DNA of 5,523 nucleotides from CAYTES01 sp964436935. GTDB taxonomy: Bacteria > Patescibacteriota > Gracilibacteria > UBA1369 > UBA12473. The position numbers were made by a program, and so were the translations under genes. The stretch's first letter is position 1, and every line of letters begins with the position of its first letter. The notes beneath the pieces are model-generated. The model did not search any database. It was not told the DNA's origin and saw nothing but the letters and a program-made list of their open reading frames with translations. This document shows, piece after piece, positions 1 through 4,646 of the stretch. The stretch spans positions 1 through 5,523 of the forward strand of contig CAYTES010000078.1 of NCBI GenBank assembly GCA_964436935.1. Reading direction: 5' to 3'.

Positions 1-2
1 AT

Positions 3-25
3 GGGATTAGGTTACTCCTAATCCC
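3..25. terminator. Perfect 9-bp hairpin at the left edge
   Basis: GGGATTAGG (3-11) and CCTAATCCC (17-25) are perfect reverse complements around a 5-nt loop (TTACT). The structure lies 49 nt before the start of the first gene. No T-run follows on either strand (CTACTGGTGCTTTTC on the plus strand), so a rho-independent terminator is only one reading. It could end a gene lying left of the window, or be a protein-binding palindrome or 5' leader element. The structure is directly seen; its role is not. Confidence 0.4.
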
Positions 26-73
26 TACTGGTGCTTTTCAAACGTGAACGCGGGACCTTAATTTACTCATTTT

Positions 74-583
74 ATGAGAAACAAAAAAGAAATCCTCGAC
101 TATGCGGCAGAGCGAGGCATTGGTCAGGTTGGCACTTCCGCCAAGGTGGTCGGTGAAATTTTGGATGGGGTGGATGATTTGGGCCAGGATGGGTTTAAAG
201 AGAAAGCATTGGAGGCCATTATAGACGCTCAGGAAAGGAAGAGAAAAGGTAGAAATCCAAGACGAACCGGTGAATTTCAAAAGAGAAGTGACAATCGGGG
301 GAATTATGTGGGAAAAAAGCAGTATCGAAACCCACGCACCTATCTTACCGCTATTGAGGAAGAATTGGATTTTCGAGTCCAACAGGAAGAGGCGTTTTTA
401 AGAGAATTCGTGGAAGATAACAACGAGCTTAGCGAAGAAGGCAAAGCCTTTTTAAGGAGGCACATTGCCGCTGTATTGGGACCTTGGGTGGTTTCAGGAC
501 ATGTAAGGTCGGTTCGTGAAGAGAATGGGAGGATTATTGTTAAACACAATAGTGGAGAGGGTTATTATTATCCCAATCGATAA
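74..583 (+). CDS. Hypothetical protein, 169 aa, highly charged
   Basis: I do not recognise this protein. It is soluble, with no signal peptide or membrane segment. Residues 1-55 are acidic and probably helical (KEILDYAAERGIGQ, then AKVVGEILDGVDDLGQ). Residues 55-92 form a strongly basic, low-hydrophobicity stretch (RKRKGRNPRRTGEFQKRS, later GKKQYRNPRTYL) typical of nucleic-acid contacts or a disordered linker. Residues 93-137 are acidic and helical (EEELDFRVQQEEAFLREFVE), and the tail (HVRSVREENGRIIVKHNSGEGYYYPNR) looks like a small beta hairpin. The ATG at 74 is the first good start in the frame, but no Shine-Dalgarno sequence precedes it (ACCTTAATTTACTCATTTT). The gene is convergent with the next one, with 26 nt between stop codons and no clear terminator there. 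The frame is convincing because the alternating acidic/basic domains and charged codons read naturally, unlike the overlapping minus-strand frame. The function is unknown; nucleic-acid binding is only a guess from the basic segment. Confidence 0.8.
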   Translation: MRNKKEILDYAAERGIGQVGTSAKVVGEILDGVDDLGQDGFKEKALEAIIDAQERKRKGRNPRRTGEFQKRSDNRGNYVGKKQYRNPRTYLTAIEEELDFRVQQEEAFLREFVEDNNELSEEGKAFLRRHIAAVLGPWVVSGHVRSVREENGRIIVKHNSGEGYYYPNR

Positions 584-609
584 AAAACTCCTTTAACATA
601 GTAAGAAGT

Positions 610-1551
610 CTAAGGGTGCTGACGCCAGACCGATTCAGCGAAGTGATCTAATAATTCATCAGGGGAAAGCGCTTCCTCCGAAAAAGTAAGGACGGGATTT
701 TTTTCAATCAAGCTCGCGATTTCAAAAGTTTTGAGCCGCGCATAATGCCGAGCTTCTTCCACGAGGGGACTCGGGGGGCCGCTTCGTGACGGATAAAGGA
801 GCGTGGTGAAATAATCCCGATGGGATTCGAGCAGATCCTGCATCGCGGGAAGAAGATGGTCCGAAACAAGGCTTTTAAAGTGGGTGAGATTTCGAAGCGA
901 TCCATGAAAAAGCGCATACAAGTGTTGCACCCGGTGATAGGCATGCTTTTGGGTGAATTCGGGCTCTTGGAATTTTTTGTAAAATCGCTTGAATTCATCT
1001 GAAGCTTTAAGAACCCCTTCTCTCAAGGTGATTTCTTCCATGGGATGAATCATGAGAGGGGTGTGTTCGTGCAGTGTTTTGATCGCACGGATTTCTTGTT
1101 CAAACCAGTGCAAGGCCAGGCTAAGCGGGATTGTTTTTTGAGAGGCGAAATAACCCGCTTGTTGAGCGATGAAGGAGAGCAGTCGTTGGGGGAATTCCGG
1201 AGATACGGTGGAATCCCCCGTTTTTTCGCGAGCCTTAAAATAGAGGGTCATGATTTGAAAATCTCTGAGGATGCGCAACGACGATCCGGCCATCATCGCG
1301 CTATTTTCTTCTCCAAACTCAAATCGTTGCGCCAAACGTTCCGAGAGGGAAAAAGCATGGAGGGGTTTCACGTTTCCTTGACTGCGCAGAAATAATTCTT
1401 GGATCGCAAAGGATAGAATTTTTTGCGGATCTTCTTCCGGAAAAATCTGAAACCATTTTTCGATATTGAGGTTTCCCAAAACCTTTTCGGGATGTTCCAC
1501 CCCGGGAGGAGAATAGACTTGGAGTGCGTGTTCGGATGGAGTGTCGGGCAT
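610..1551 (-). CDS. Hypothetical protein, 313 aa, paralogue of upstream gene
   Basis: This is the second gene of a minus-strand pair and I do not recognise the family. It is predicted soluble and mostly alpha-helical, with no signal peptide or transmembrane segment. It is related to the product of 1561-2508 in three blocks. Residues about 28-60 (LNIEKWFQIF, then LSFAIQELFLRSQG) match LEVEHWWTLF and LTYAVQEGFTRLQG. Residues about 200-246 (HLYALFHG, FKSLVSDHLLPAMQDLLESH) match RLYLLHRH and FQSLVVSSFLPSFQGLLGYH. Residues 289-310 (TFSEEALSPDELLDHFAESVW) match FFKEETPSPEILLDQFTQAFW. The linkers between blocks differ in length and sequence, so this is an old duplication. The ATG at 1551 lies 9 nt after the upstream stop codon, and the pair is probably co-transcribed. 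No Shine-Dalgarno is visible (TAATTTCCCCCC precedes ATG), so translational coupling is plausible. No catalytic motif is obvious. Confidence 0.85.
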   Translation of the reverse strand: MPDTPSEHALQVYSPPGVEHPEKVLGNLNIEKWFQIFPEEDPQKILSFAIQELFLRSQGNVKPLHAFSLSERLAQRFEFGEENSAMMAGSSLRILRDFQIMTLYFKAREKTGDSTVSPEFPQRLLSFIAQQAGYFASQKTIPLSLALHWFEQEIRAIKTLHEHTPLMIHPMEEITLREGVLKASDEFKRFYKKFQEPEFTQKHAYHRVQHLYALFHGSLRNLTHFKSLVSDHLLPAMQDLLESHRDYFTTLLYPSRSGPPSPLVEEARHYARLKTFEIASLIEKNPVLTFSEEALSPDELLDHFAESVWRQHP

Positions 1552-1560
1552 GGGGGGAAA

Positions 1561-2508
1561 TTAGCGAGAGATTTGGAGTAGTTTTTTTCGTTTAAGCCAA
1601 AACGCCTGAGTGAATTGATCCAGTAGGATTTCCGGAGAGGGGGTTTCTTCTTTGAAAAAATGGAGGTTTTCGGAAGGTTCCATCAGCGTTCGGTAGCGTC
1701 GACCTTGTTGGGTGGTGTACCTTACGATGAGATTGGGAGAGTCGTTCGTTGGGGTTGAGGAGGCGGTTTTTTTATGGTATCCCAGGAGGCCTTGGAAGGA
1801 AGGCAAAAAGGAGGACACCACAAGCGATTGGAACGAATCAAAATCCGCACAATCGTGGCGGTGGAGCAGATAAAGGCGCGAAATCCAGTTGAAAACATGG
1901 CTTTTAAAAAAGGAAGGATCCAGGGAATTGTCATAGGTCAATTGAAAAACCTGTTCGCTGTCCTCGATTTTTTGTTCCAGGGACGACCGAAGCGGAGCAA
2001 GTTCGGGCGGCAGTTTGAAGTCTTGTAAAACCGAGTGTAAGTGGTCCACATGGCGGTTGAATTGGTCTTGTGCTTCGTCGGAGTATAAATTTTTTCCACG
2101 CAAGGTCATGGCGTATAAAAAGGCATAATCTTTCATTTGCAGAGGAAGCAATTCCGGCGGTTGTACCGGCTGAAATTCTGCCACCGCACTGTAGTGGTCC
2201 ATGAGATGGAACTCCAGATAAGCAATCAAGGCATGGGCATCCAGATAATCGGGTATTTCCGAATTGAATTTGGCATAAAAGGTTGAGGAAATCTGAAGCG
2301 CATAGGCGGGTGACATGAACCCTTGTAAACGGGTAAATCCTTCCTGTACGGCGTAGGTTAAGGGGAGAAAGGGGTGTTGTTGGTGGAAGAGGGTCCACCA
2401 GTGTTCAACCTCCAAATGATCGATCATCGCCTGAGGCGTTTCAAGGAAGGGTTGACCGGAGCGGTCCAATTCCAAAGGGGATGAAATCTCTTTAGGTGCT
2501 AGTTCCAT
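1561..2508 (-). CDS. Hypothetical protein, 315 aa, first gene of paralogous pair
   Basis: This is the promoter-proximal gene of the minus-strand pair, paralogous to the product of 610-1551 (matching blocks near residues 31-64, 199-245 and 284-305). It is aromatic- and leucine-rich and helical, with no signal peptide or transmembrane span. Conserved features shared by both copies are an aromatic/tryptophan motif near the N-terminus (HLEVEHWWTLF), an EGFTRLQG-like helix, a central LYLLH plus SLVVSSFLPSFQGLL block, and a C-terminal SPEILLDQFTQAFW helix that follows an acidic turn. This copy adds a Ser/Thr/Asn-rich linker (about 248-258) and ends in a lysine-rich tail (KRKKLLQISR). ATG 2508 is the first in-frame start and sits about 27 nt below the expected transcription start of the promoter at 2542-2571. 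The leader has no Shine-Dalgarno (CCCCTTTCATCCTC precedes ATG). The family and function are unrecognised; a helical scaffold or regulatory protein is only a guess. Confidence 0.85.
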   Translation of the reverse strand: MELAPKEISSPLELDRSGQPFLETPQAMIDHLEVEHWWTLFHQQHPFLPLTYAVQEGFTRLQGFMSPAYALQISSTFYAKFNSEIPDYLDAHALIAYLEFHLMDHYSAVAEFQPVQPPELLPLQMKDYAFLYAMTLRGKNLYSDEAQDQFNRHVDHLHSVLQDFKLPPELAPLRSSLEQKIEDSEQVFQLTYDNSLDPSFFKSHVFNWISRLYLLHRHDCADFDSFQSLVVSSFLPSFQGLLGYHKKTASSTPTNDSPNLIVRYTTQQGRRYRTLMEPSENLHFFKEETPSPEILLDQFTQAFWLKRKKLLQISR

Positions 2509-2541
2509 GAGGATGAAAGGGGTTTCAATATTGTAAGGTTA

Positions 2542-2571
2542 ATATTAAAACTAATTTTTGGAAGGCGTCAA
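2542..2571 (-). promoter_or_regulatory. Probable sigma-70-type promoter of the paralogous pair
   Basis: On the minus strand, TTGACG (2566-2571, 5/6 to the -35 consensus) and TAATAT (2542-2547, 4/6 to the -10 consensus) are separated by 18 nt. Transcription would begin near 2535 and leave a leader of about 27 nt before ATG 2508. The -10 overlaps the perfect palindrome TTAATATTAA (2539-2548), and a second palindrome, CAATATTG (2526-2533), covers the likely start site. This suggests a regulator could bind here. The assignment rests on consensus matches and position only. Confidence 0.45.
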
Positions 2572-2631
2572 TAATATAGAAAAAAGGGGAAGGGTGGGCA
2601 TGTTACAATAGGGGAAATTTAGGATGAAAAA

Positions 2632-2655
2632 ATGAATCAAATGAATCAAATGAAT
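2632..2655 (+). repeat. Tandem 9-bp repeat spanning the prepilin start
   Basis: ATGAATCAA occurs twice in a row (2632-2640, 2641-2649), followed by a partial third copy, ATGAAT (2650-2655). It gives the protein start MNQMNQMN. Each unit carries a potential start codon in the same frame, so gain or loss of a unit would not shift the frame but would alter leader length and start spacing. Confidence 0.85.
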
Positions 2656-3252
2656 GACAACAAGGGGTTTGCCAGGTGGTTTCACTCCTGCAAGGCCGAA
2701 ACTTTGGCGGAGGTGCTCATTGCATTGACGGTTTTGGCGGTGGGGGCGGGTGGTGCATCCACGCTGGTGGTGACCGCGATTCGGGCGAATGTTCAGGGCG
2801 AGGAACGGATTGTGGCTTATAATTTTGCGCGCGAAGGGGTGGAGGCGATTCGAAATGTTCGCGATACGAATTGGTTGCGGTTTCCGGGAAATCGTAGTGA
2901 GTGTTGGGACACGTTGAATGCCGTGAATTCGACGGATTGTGCCACGAGTACGAAGTTGGGACAAAATACCTATTTGGTGTTCTTGGAAACCGATCCGACG
3001 ACCGACGCACTTTTCAAGTGGCAGGTGATTCAAGAGGATCCGGCGAGCGCGGATGAGTTGCTTTATGAAAATACGATAGGGAGTGGAATGCTTTATACTC
3101 ATGATCCTGTAGGCACGGTCACGCCTTATCATCGCACGGTCACCATCACTCAAAAAACGACAACGTCTATGGTGGTCGAGTCGAAGGTGTGGTGGGATTC
3201 GAGGGGTAGAACTTTATCGGTGACGTTCATGGATGAGTTGAGTAATTACTGA
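2632..3252 (+). CDS. Type IV prepilin-like protein (PilV/minor pseudopilin type), 206 aa
   Basis: This is a secreted, membrane-anchored subunit of a type IV pilus or type II-like system, probably a minor pilin. A leader of about 22 residues rich in Asn, Gln and Lys precedes the class III signal AETLAEVLIALTVLAVGAGG (22-41). It has the conserved Glu at +5 (E27) and a hydrophobic helix running to about residue 50, which anchors the protein until assembly. After cleavage by a PilD-type prepilin peptidase, the segment AREGVEAIRNVRDTNW (66-81) continues the N-terminal helix, as in related minor prepilins. The globular part carries two cysteines (C91, C103) that could form a disulfide. The end (VESKVWWDSRGRTLSVTFMDEL) is the usual C-terminal strand pair, so the protein seems complete. 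Oddities are Ala instead of Gly at -1 and Glu instead of Phe at +1. The start is uncertain among three tandem ATGs (2632, 2641, 2650). AGGA at 2621-2624 lies 7 nt before the first. The gene diverges from the paralogous pair. Confidence 0.88.
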   Translation: MNQMNQMNDNKGFARWFHSCKAETLAEVLIALTVLAVGAGGASTLVVTAIRANVQGEERIVAYNFAREGVEAIRNVRDTNWLRFPGNRSECWDTLNAVNSTDCATSTKLGQNTYLVFLETDPTTDALFKWQVIQEDPASADELLYENTIGSGMLYTHDPVGTVTPYHRTVTITQKTTTSMVVESKVWWDSRGRTLSVTFMDELSNY

Positions 3253-3324
3253 AGAAAAATTTATTCCCTTCGTTCGCGAGAGCTGCGAGTACGCAATCGC
3301 TCACTCAGTAAATAAATTTTTCTT
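3252..3324. repeat. 73-bp element with perfect 14-bp terminal inverted repeats
   Basis: AAGAAAAATTTATT (3252-3265) and AATAAATTTTTCTT (3311-3324) are exact reverse complements flanking 45 bp. The left arm starts on the final A of the prepilin stop codon. The interior contains copy 1 of the 40-bp repeat described below. The transcript could fold into a long A/U stem ending in a U-rich strand (TTTTTCTT), so it may act as the prepilin gene's terminator. Alternatively it is a small non-autonomous mobile element (MITE-like). No clear target-site duplication is visible. Confidence 0.6.
3264..3303. repeat. Intergenic repeat, copy 1
   Basis: The copy reads TTCCCTTCGTTC (3264-3275), AGAGCTGCG (3279-3287) and TCGCTCA (3297-3303). 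The same three blocks occur in the same order and orientation, with slightly different spacing, at 3425-3463. The repetition is seen directly; a genome-wide family is inferred. Confidence 0.55.
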
Positions 3325-3424
3325 ATGGTGAGGAAGATGGGCCCACAAGACCCAAATCAAATTTTTTACTACGTGGGGCTCAAATTATTTTTATTCAGAT
3401 TTTATAGAAAATTGGGATTCCCCG

Positions 3425-3463
3425 TTCCCTTCGCTCAAAAGAGAGCTCCGCATTTTTCGCTCA
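3425..3463. repeat. Intergenic repeat, copy 2
   Basis: The copy reads TTCCCTTCGCTC (3425-3436), AGAGCTCCG (3442-3450) and TCGCTCA (3457-3463). It is a diverged second copy of 3264-3303, about 160 bp downstream. TCGCTCA occurs twice inside it, and its outer edges (TCCCT and AGGGA at 3463-3467) can pair, so it may fold into a hairpin. It lies just beyond the 3' end of the minus-strand pentapeptide gene and could be part of that gene's 3' region. Confidence 0.5.
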
Positions 3464-3494
3464 GGGACTTGAACAAGGGATTTTATTAGAGGTT

Positions 3495-4034
3495 TTATGT
3501 TTTAAAAAAGTCGGAGATTTCTTTGGCGGGATTGAAGTAGCGCTCCTGGATAAGAGAAGAATGTTCTTTGTGTAACGATAGATTTTCTACAATGCAATGA
3601 TCAAATCCAAAGCTGTCCGGTTCAACATTGACCAGCCTGAATCCTTTAAAATGACATTTGGTAAAGCTAACACATGGCAAAGCAGATTCAAGGAAAATAA
3701 CCCTATCAAAGGTGCAGTCTCTAAAAATTCCACTTGCAAAATCGCCTTCGACGAAAAGGCAGTTTTGAAAGGTTTTGTTTTCGAAATCCAAATCCATCAA
3801 TGCTTCGACATGGTCTTTCCTAAAATCAAAGCGGCCAGTGATAAGCTCCGATGTATTGAGAAGTTCCAATAATCGATCGGCAGTTTGATAGGAGAGCATA
3901 AAAGTATTATAAACTACCCGATTTAATGCGCTTAGTAGATCAGGGGAAAAAGACTTGACAAAATCGTGGGGGGGGGTAAATTCGTTTTGTCTGAAGTGGG
4001 ATATTCGTGGCGGAGGTAACCACAGGCAAAACAT
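3495..4034 (-). CDS. Pentapeptide-repeat-like protein, 5' end uncertain
   Basis: The C-terminal half contains about 14 consecutive pentapeptides in one register, nearly all with Phe or Leu at the second position: DFENK, TFQNC, LFVEG, DFASG, IFRDC, TFDRV, IFLES, ALPCV, SFTKC, HFKGF, RLVNV, EPDSF, GFDHC, IVENL. Such repeats fold as a right-handed quadrilateral beta-helix (the fold of Qnr and MfpA), but nothing here assigns a target. A short helical tail follows and ends DFFKT. Before the repeats, SPDLLSALNRVVYNTF and ADRLLELLNTSE look like real helices. The frame is open to a GTG at 4373, yet that extension is antisense to the ORF at 4056-4358 and reads like a shadow. I chose ATG 4034 (179 aa) as the start that keeps the helices without overlap. 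ATG 3899 (134 aa) is the alternative, preceded by TATAAT at 3906-3911, placed as for a leaderless transcript. A nine-C run (3968-3976 on this strand) lies inside the N-terminal part, so a frameshift or assembly error there could also explain the unclear 5' end. Confidence 0.6.
   Translation of the reverse strand: MFCLWLPPPRISHFRQNEFTPPHDFVKSFSPDLLSALNRVVYNTFMLSYQTADRLLELLNTSELITGRFDFRKDHVEALMDLDFENKTFQNCLFVEGDFASGIFRDCTFDRVIFLESALPCVSFTKCHFKGFRLVNVEPDSFGFDHCIVENLSLHKEHSSLIQERYFNPAKEISDFFKT
3955..3982 (+). promoter_or_regulatory. Possible phase-variable promoter with poly-G spacer
   Basis: TTGACA (3955-3960) is a perfect -35 hexamer. TAAATT (3977-3982) matches the -10 consensus at 4 of 6 positions. 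The 16-nt spacer consists of AAATCGT plus nine consecutive Gs (3968-3976). One extra G would give the optimal 17-nt spacing. Promoters with a homopolymeric G tract between the two boxes (for example porA of Neisseria meningitidis) switch expression by slipped-strand changes in tract length. The predicted start near 3990 leads to the ORF at 4056. The sequence pattern is seen; the function is inferred. Confidence 0.35.
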
Positions 4035-4055
4035 CAGATCGAAAAGGCGAAGGCC

Positions 4056-4358
4056 ATGGGTGAATCGCATTGGAGCGGCTTTAATCCGAGTCCTGACGGC
4101 AGCGTTCAGATCAGTGAGGGATTTGATCTCGAAAACGGATGGACGCACTACCTCATCGCTCACCGTGACGAAATCAGCCCTCGTCACAACCACATCCACA
4201 TCAAGGGCAAGATCCCGAAGGGCGCGAAGTTTGACAGTGATATGCGTGGTCAGTGGGTCGTGTGCGCGATCAAGGTTGCTGGCATGCGGGAGGTCAACCG
4301 TCGCAAGCTGATCGAAAAGGTCAACAATATCACCGGACTCAACCTTAGCTATCGTTAG
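4056..4358 (+). CDS. Hypothetical protein, 100 aa, HxHxH motif, possibly 5'-truncated
   Basis: I do not recognise this protein. It reads like a compact soluble domain: WSGFNPSPDGSVQISEGFD, then GWTHYLIAHRDEISPRHNHIHIK with histidines at 31, 36, 44, 46 and 48, a basic loop (GKIPKGAKFDSDMRGQW), a strand (WVVCAIKVAG) and a terminal helix (NRRKLIEKVNNITGL). The HNHIH cluster could bind metal or be catalytic, but no family is assigned. Codons are richer in ATC, AAG, GTC, GGC and CGT than in the neighbours, which hints at a different origin. The in-frame codons before ATG 4056, back to TAA 4017, also read plausibly (QAKHQIEKAKA), and a GGAGG (4012-4016) is too far from the ATG to serve it. The gene may therefore have lost its true 5' end. 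The opposite strand is open in codon-aligned antisense over the full length. I prefer the plus strand because its tryptophan, histidine and lysine content and secondary-structure pattern look natural. Confidence 0.5.
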   Translation: MGESHWSGFNPSPDGSVQISEGFDLENGWTHYLIAHRDEISPRHNHIHIKGKIPKGAKFDSDMRGQWVVCAIKVAGMREVNRRKLIEKVNNITGLNLSYR

Positions 4359-4463
4359 AGCAAACGCCTCCACGAAAAATCCATTTTAGATCCTACTTTT
4401 CGGGTTTGATTTAAGCTATTTTGTCATTGGCAAGATACGCCGAATTCTCTCGAGTGGTAGGCT

Positions 4464-4489
4464 AAGAGCGCCTTGAAAAAGGCGCTCTT
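4464..4489. terminator. Perfect 11-bp hairpin with GAAA tetraloop
   Basis: AAGAGCGCCTT (4464-4474) pairs perfectly with AAGGCGCTCTT (4479-4489) around GAAA, a stable GNRA tetraloop when transcribed from the plus strand. It lies about 105 nt after the stop of the 4056-4358 ORF and about 157 nt before the RHS start. The sequence after it (CACTTTAAGGG) is only weakly T-rich, and the minus strand has no T-run either. A terminator is likely from its position and stability but is not textbook. An RNA-stability or transcript-insulating hairpin is the alternative. Confidence 0.5.
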
Positions 4490-4610
4490 CACTTTAAGGG
4501 AAATCACACTGCGATTTAAGTATTCCGAATAGCATTGGCGGTTGATGCTTCACTTTTCAGTTCACAAAAATTTCACAATTTGTTTAGAAAAGGGTCATGT
4601 GAGCTGAGTA

Positions 4611-4644
4611 GAGTGAGTGGTGAATATTGTTTAAACACTCACTC
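4611..4644 (+). promoter_or_regulatory. Inverted repeat ending 2 nt before the RHS start codon
   Basis: GAGTGAGTG (4611-4619) and CACTCACTC (4636-4644) are perfect 9-bp reverse complements separated by a 16-nt AT-rich loop containing TTTAAA. If transcribed, the hairpin would occupy the region where a ribosome would load on ATG 4647, so it could repress translation. As DNA it could be an operator for a dimeric regulator. No Shine-Dalgarno is present between it and the start. Confidence 0.5.
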
Positions 4645-4646
4645 AT

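Larger units (their letters stand above)
4359..4646. other. Non-coding stretch upstream of the RHS gene
   Basis: I see no convincing coding frame in these 288 bases. The plus-strand frame starting in this stretch near 4535 runs on antiphase to the RHS gene and gives a composition unlike a protein. The stretch holds two strong hairpins (listed separately) and a short direct repeat, TTCACAA (4561-4567 and 4572-4578). No convincing -35/-10 pair for the RHS gene could be chosen, although its promoter is expected here. Confidence 0.5.

Noticed and set aside
37..64. Possible promoter TTCAAA/TAATTT before the first gene
   Set aside because: It matches only 4/6 and 3/6 of the consensus with a 16-nt spacer, which is not distinguishable from chance.
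1931..2398. Minus-strand 155-codon frame inside the 315-aa gene
   Set aside because: It lies in a shifted frame within a gene supported by paralogy to its neighbour; its composition (Pro, Arg, Thr, Cys) is shadow-like.
2551..3153. Minus-strand 200-codon frame opposite the prepilin gene
   Set aside because: It is rich in Arg, His, Ile and Pro as expected for an antisense shadow, and the plus strand has an unmistakable prepilin signature.
3250..3318. Possible recoded TGA (Gly, code 25 as in Gracilibacteria/SR1) extending the prepilin by 21 codons to a TAA
   Set aside because: No in-frame TGA occurs inside any supported gene, glycines use GGN, the protein's C-terminal end looks complete at the TGA, and the extension runs through a non-coding repeat element.
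3460..3490. tRNA-like T-loop on the minus strand (GTTCAAGTCC)
   Set aside because: The flanks do not form a 5-bp T-stem, and no matching acceptor or anticodon arm is found nearby.
3955..4311. Plus-strand 118-codon frame starting at TTG 3955
   Set aside because: It overlaps 4056-4358 in another frame. It is Arg/Ser-rich without structure, and its TTG is the -35 box discussed above.
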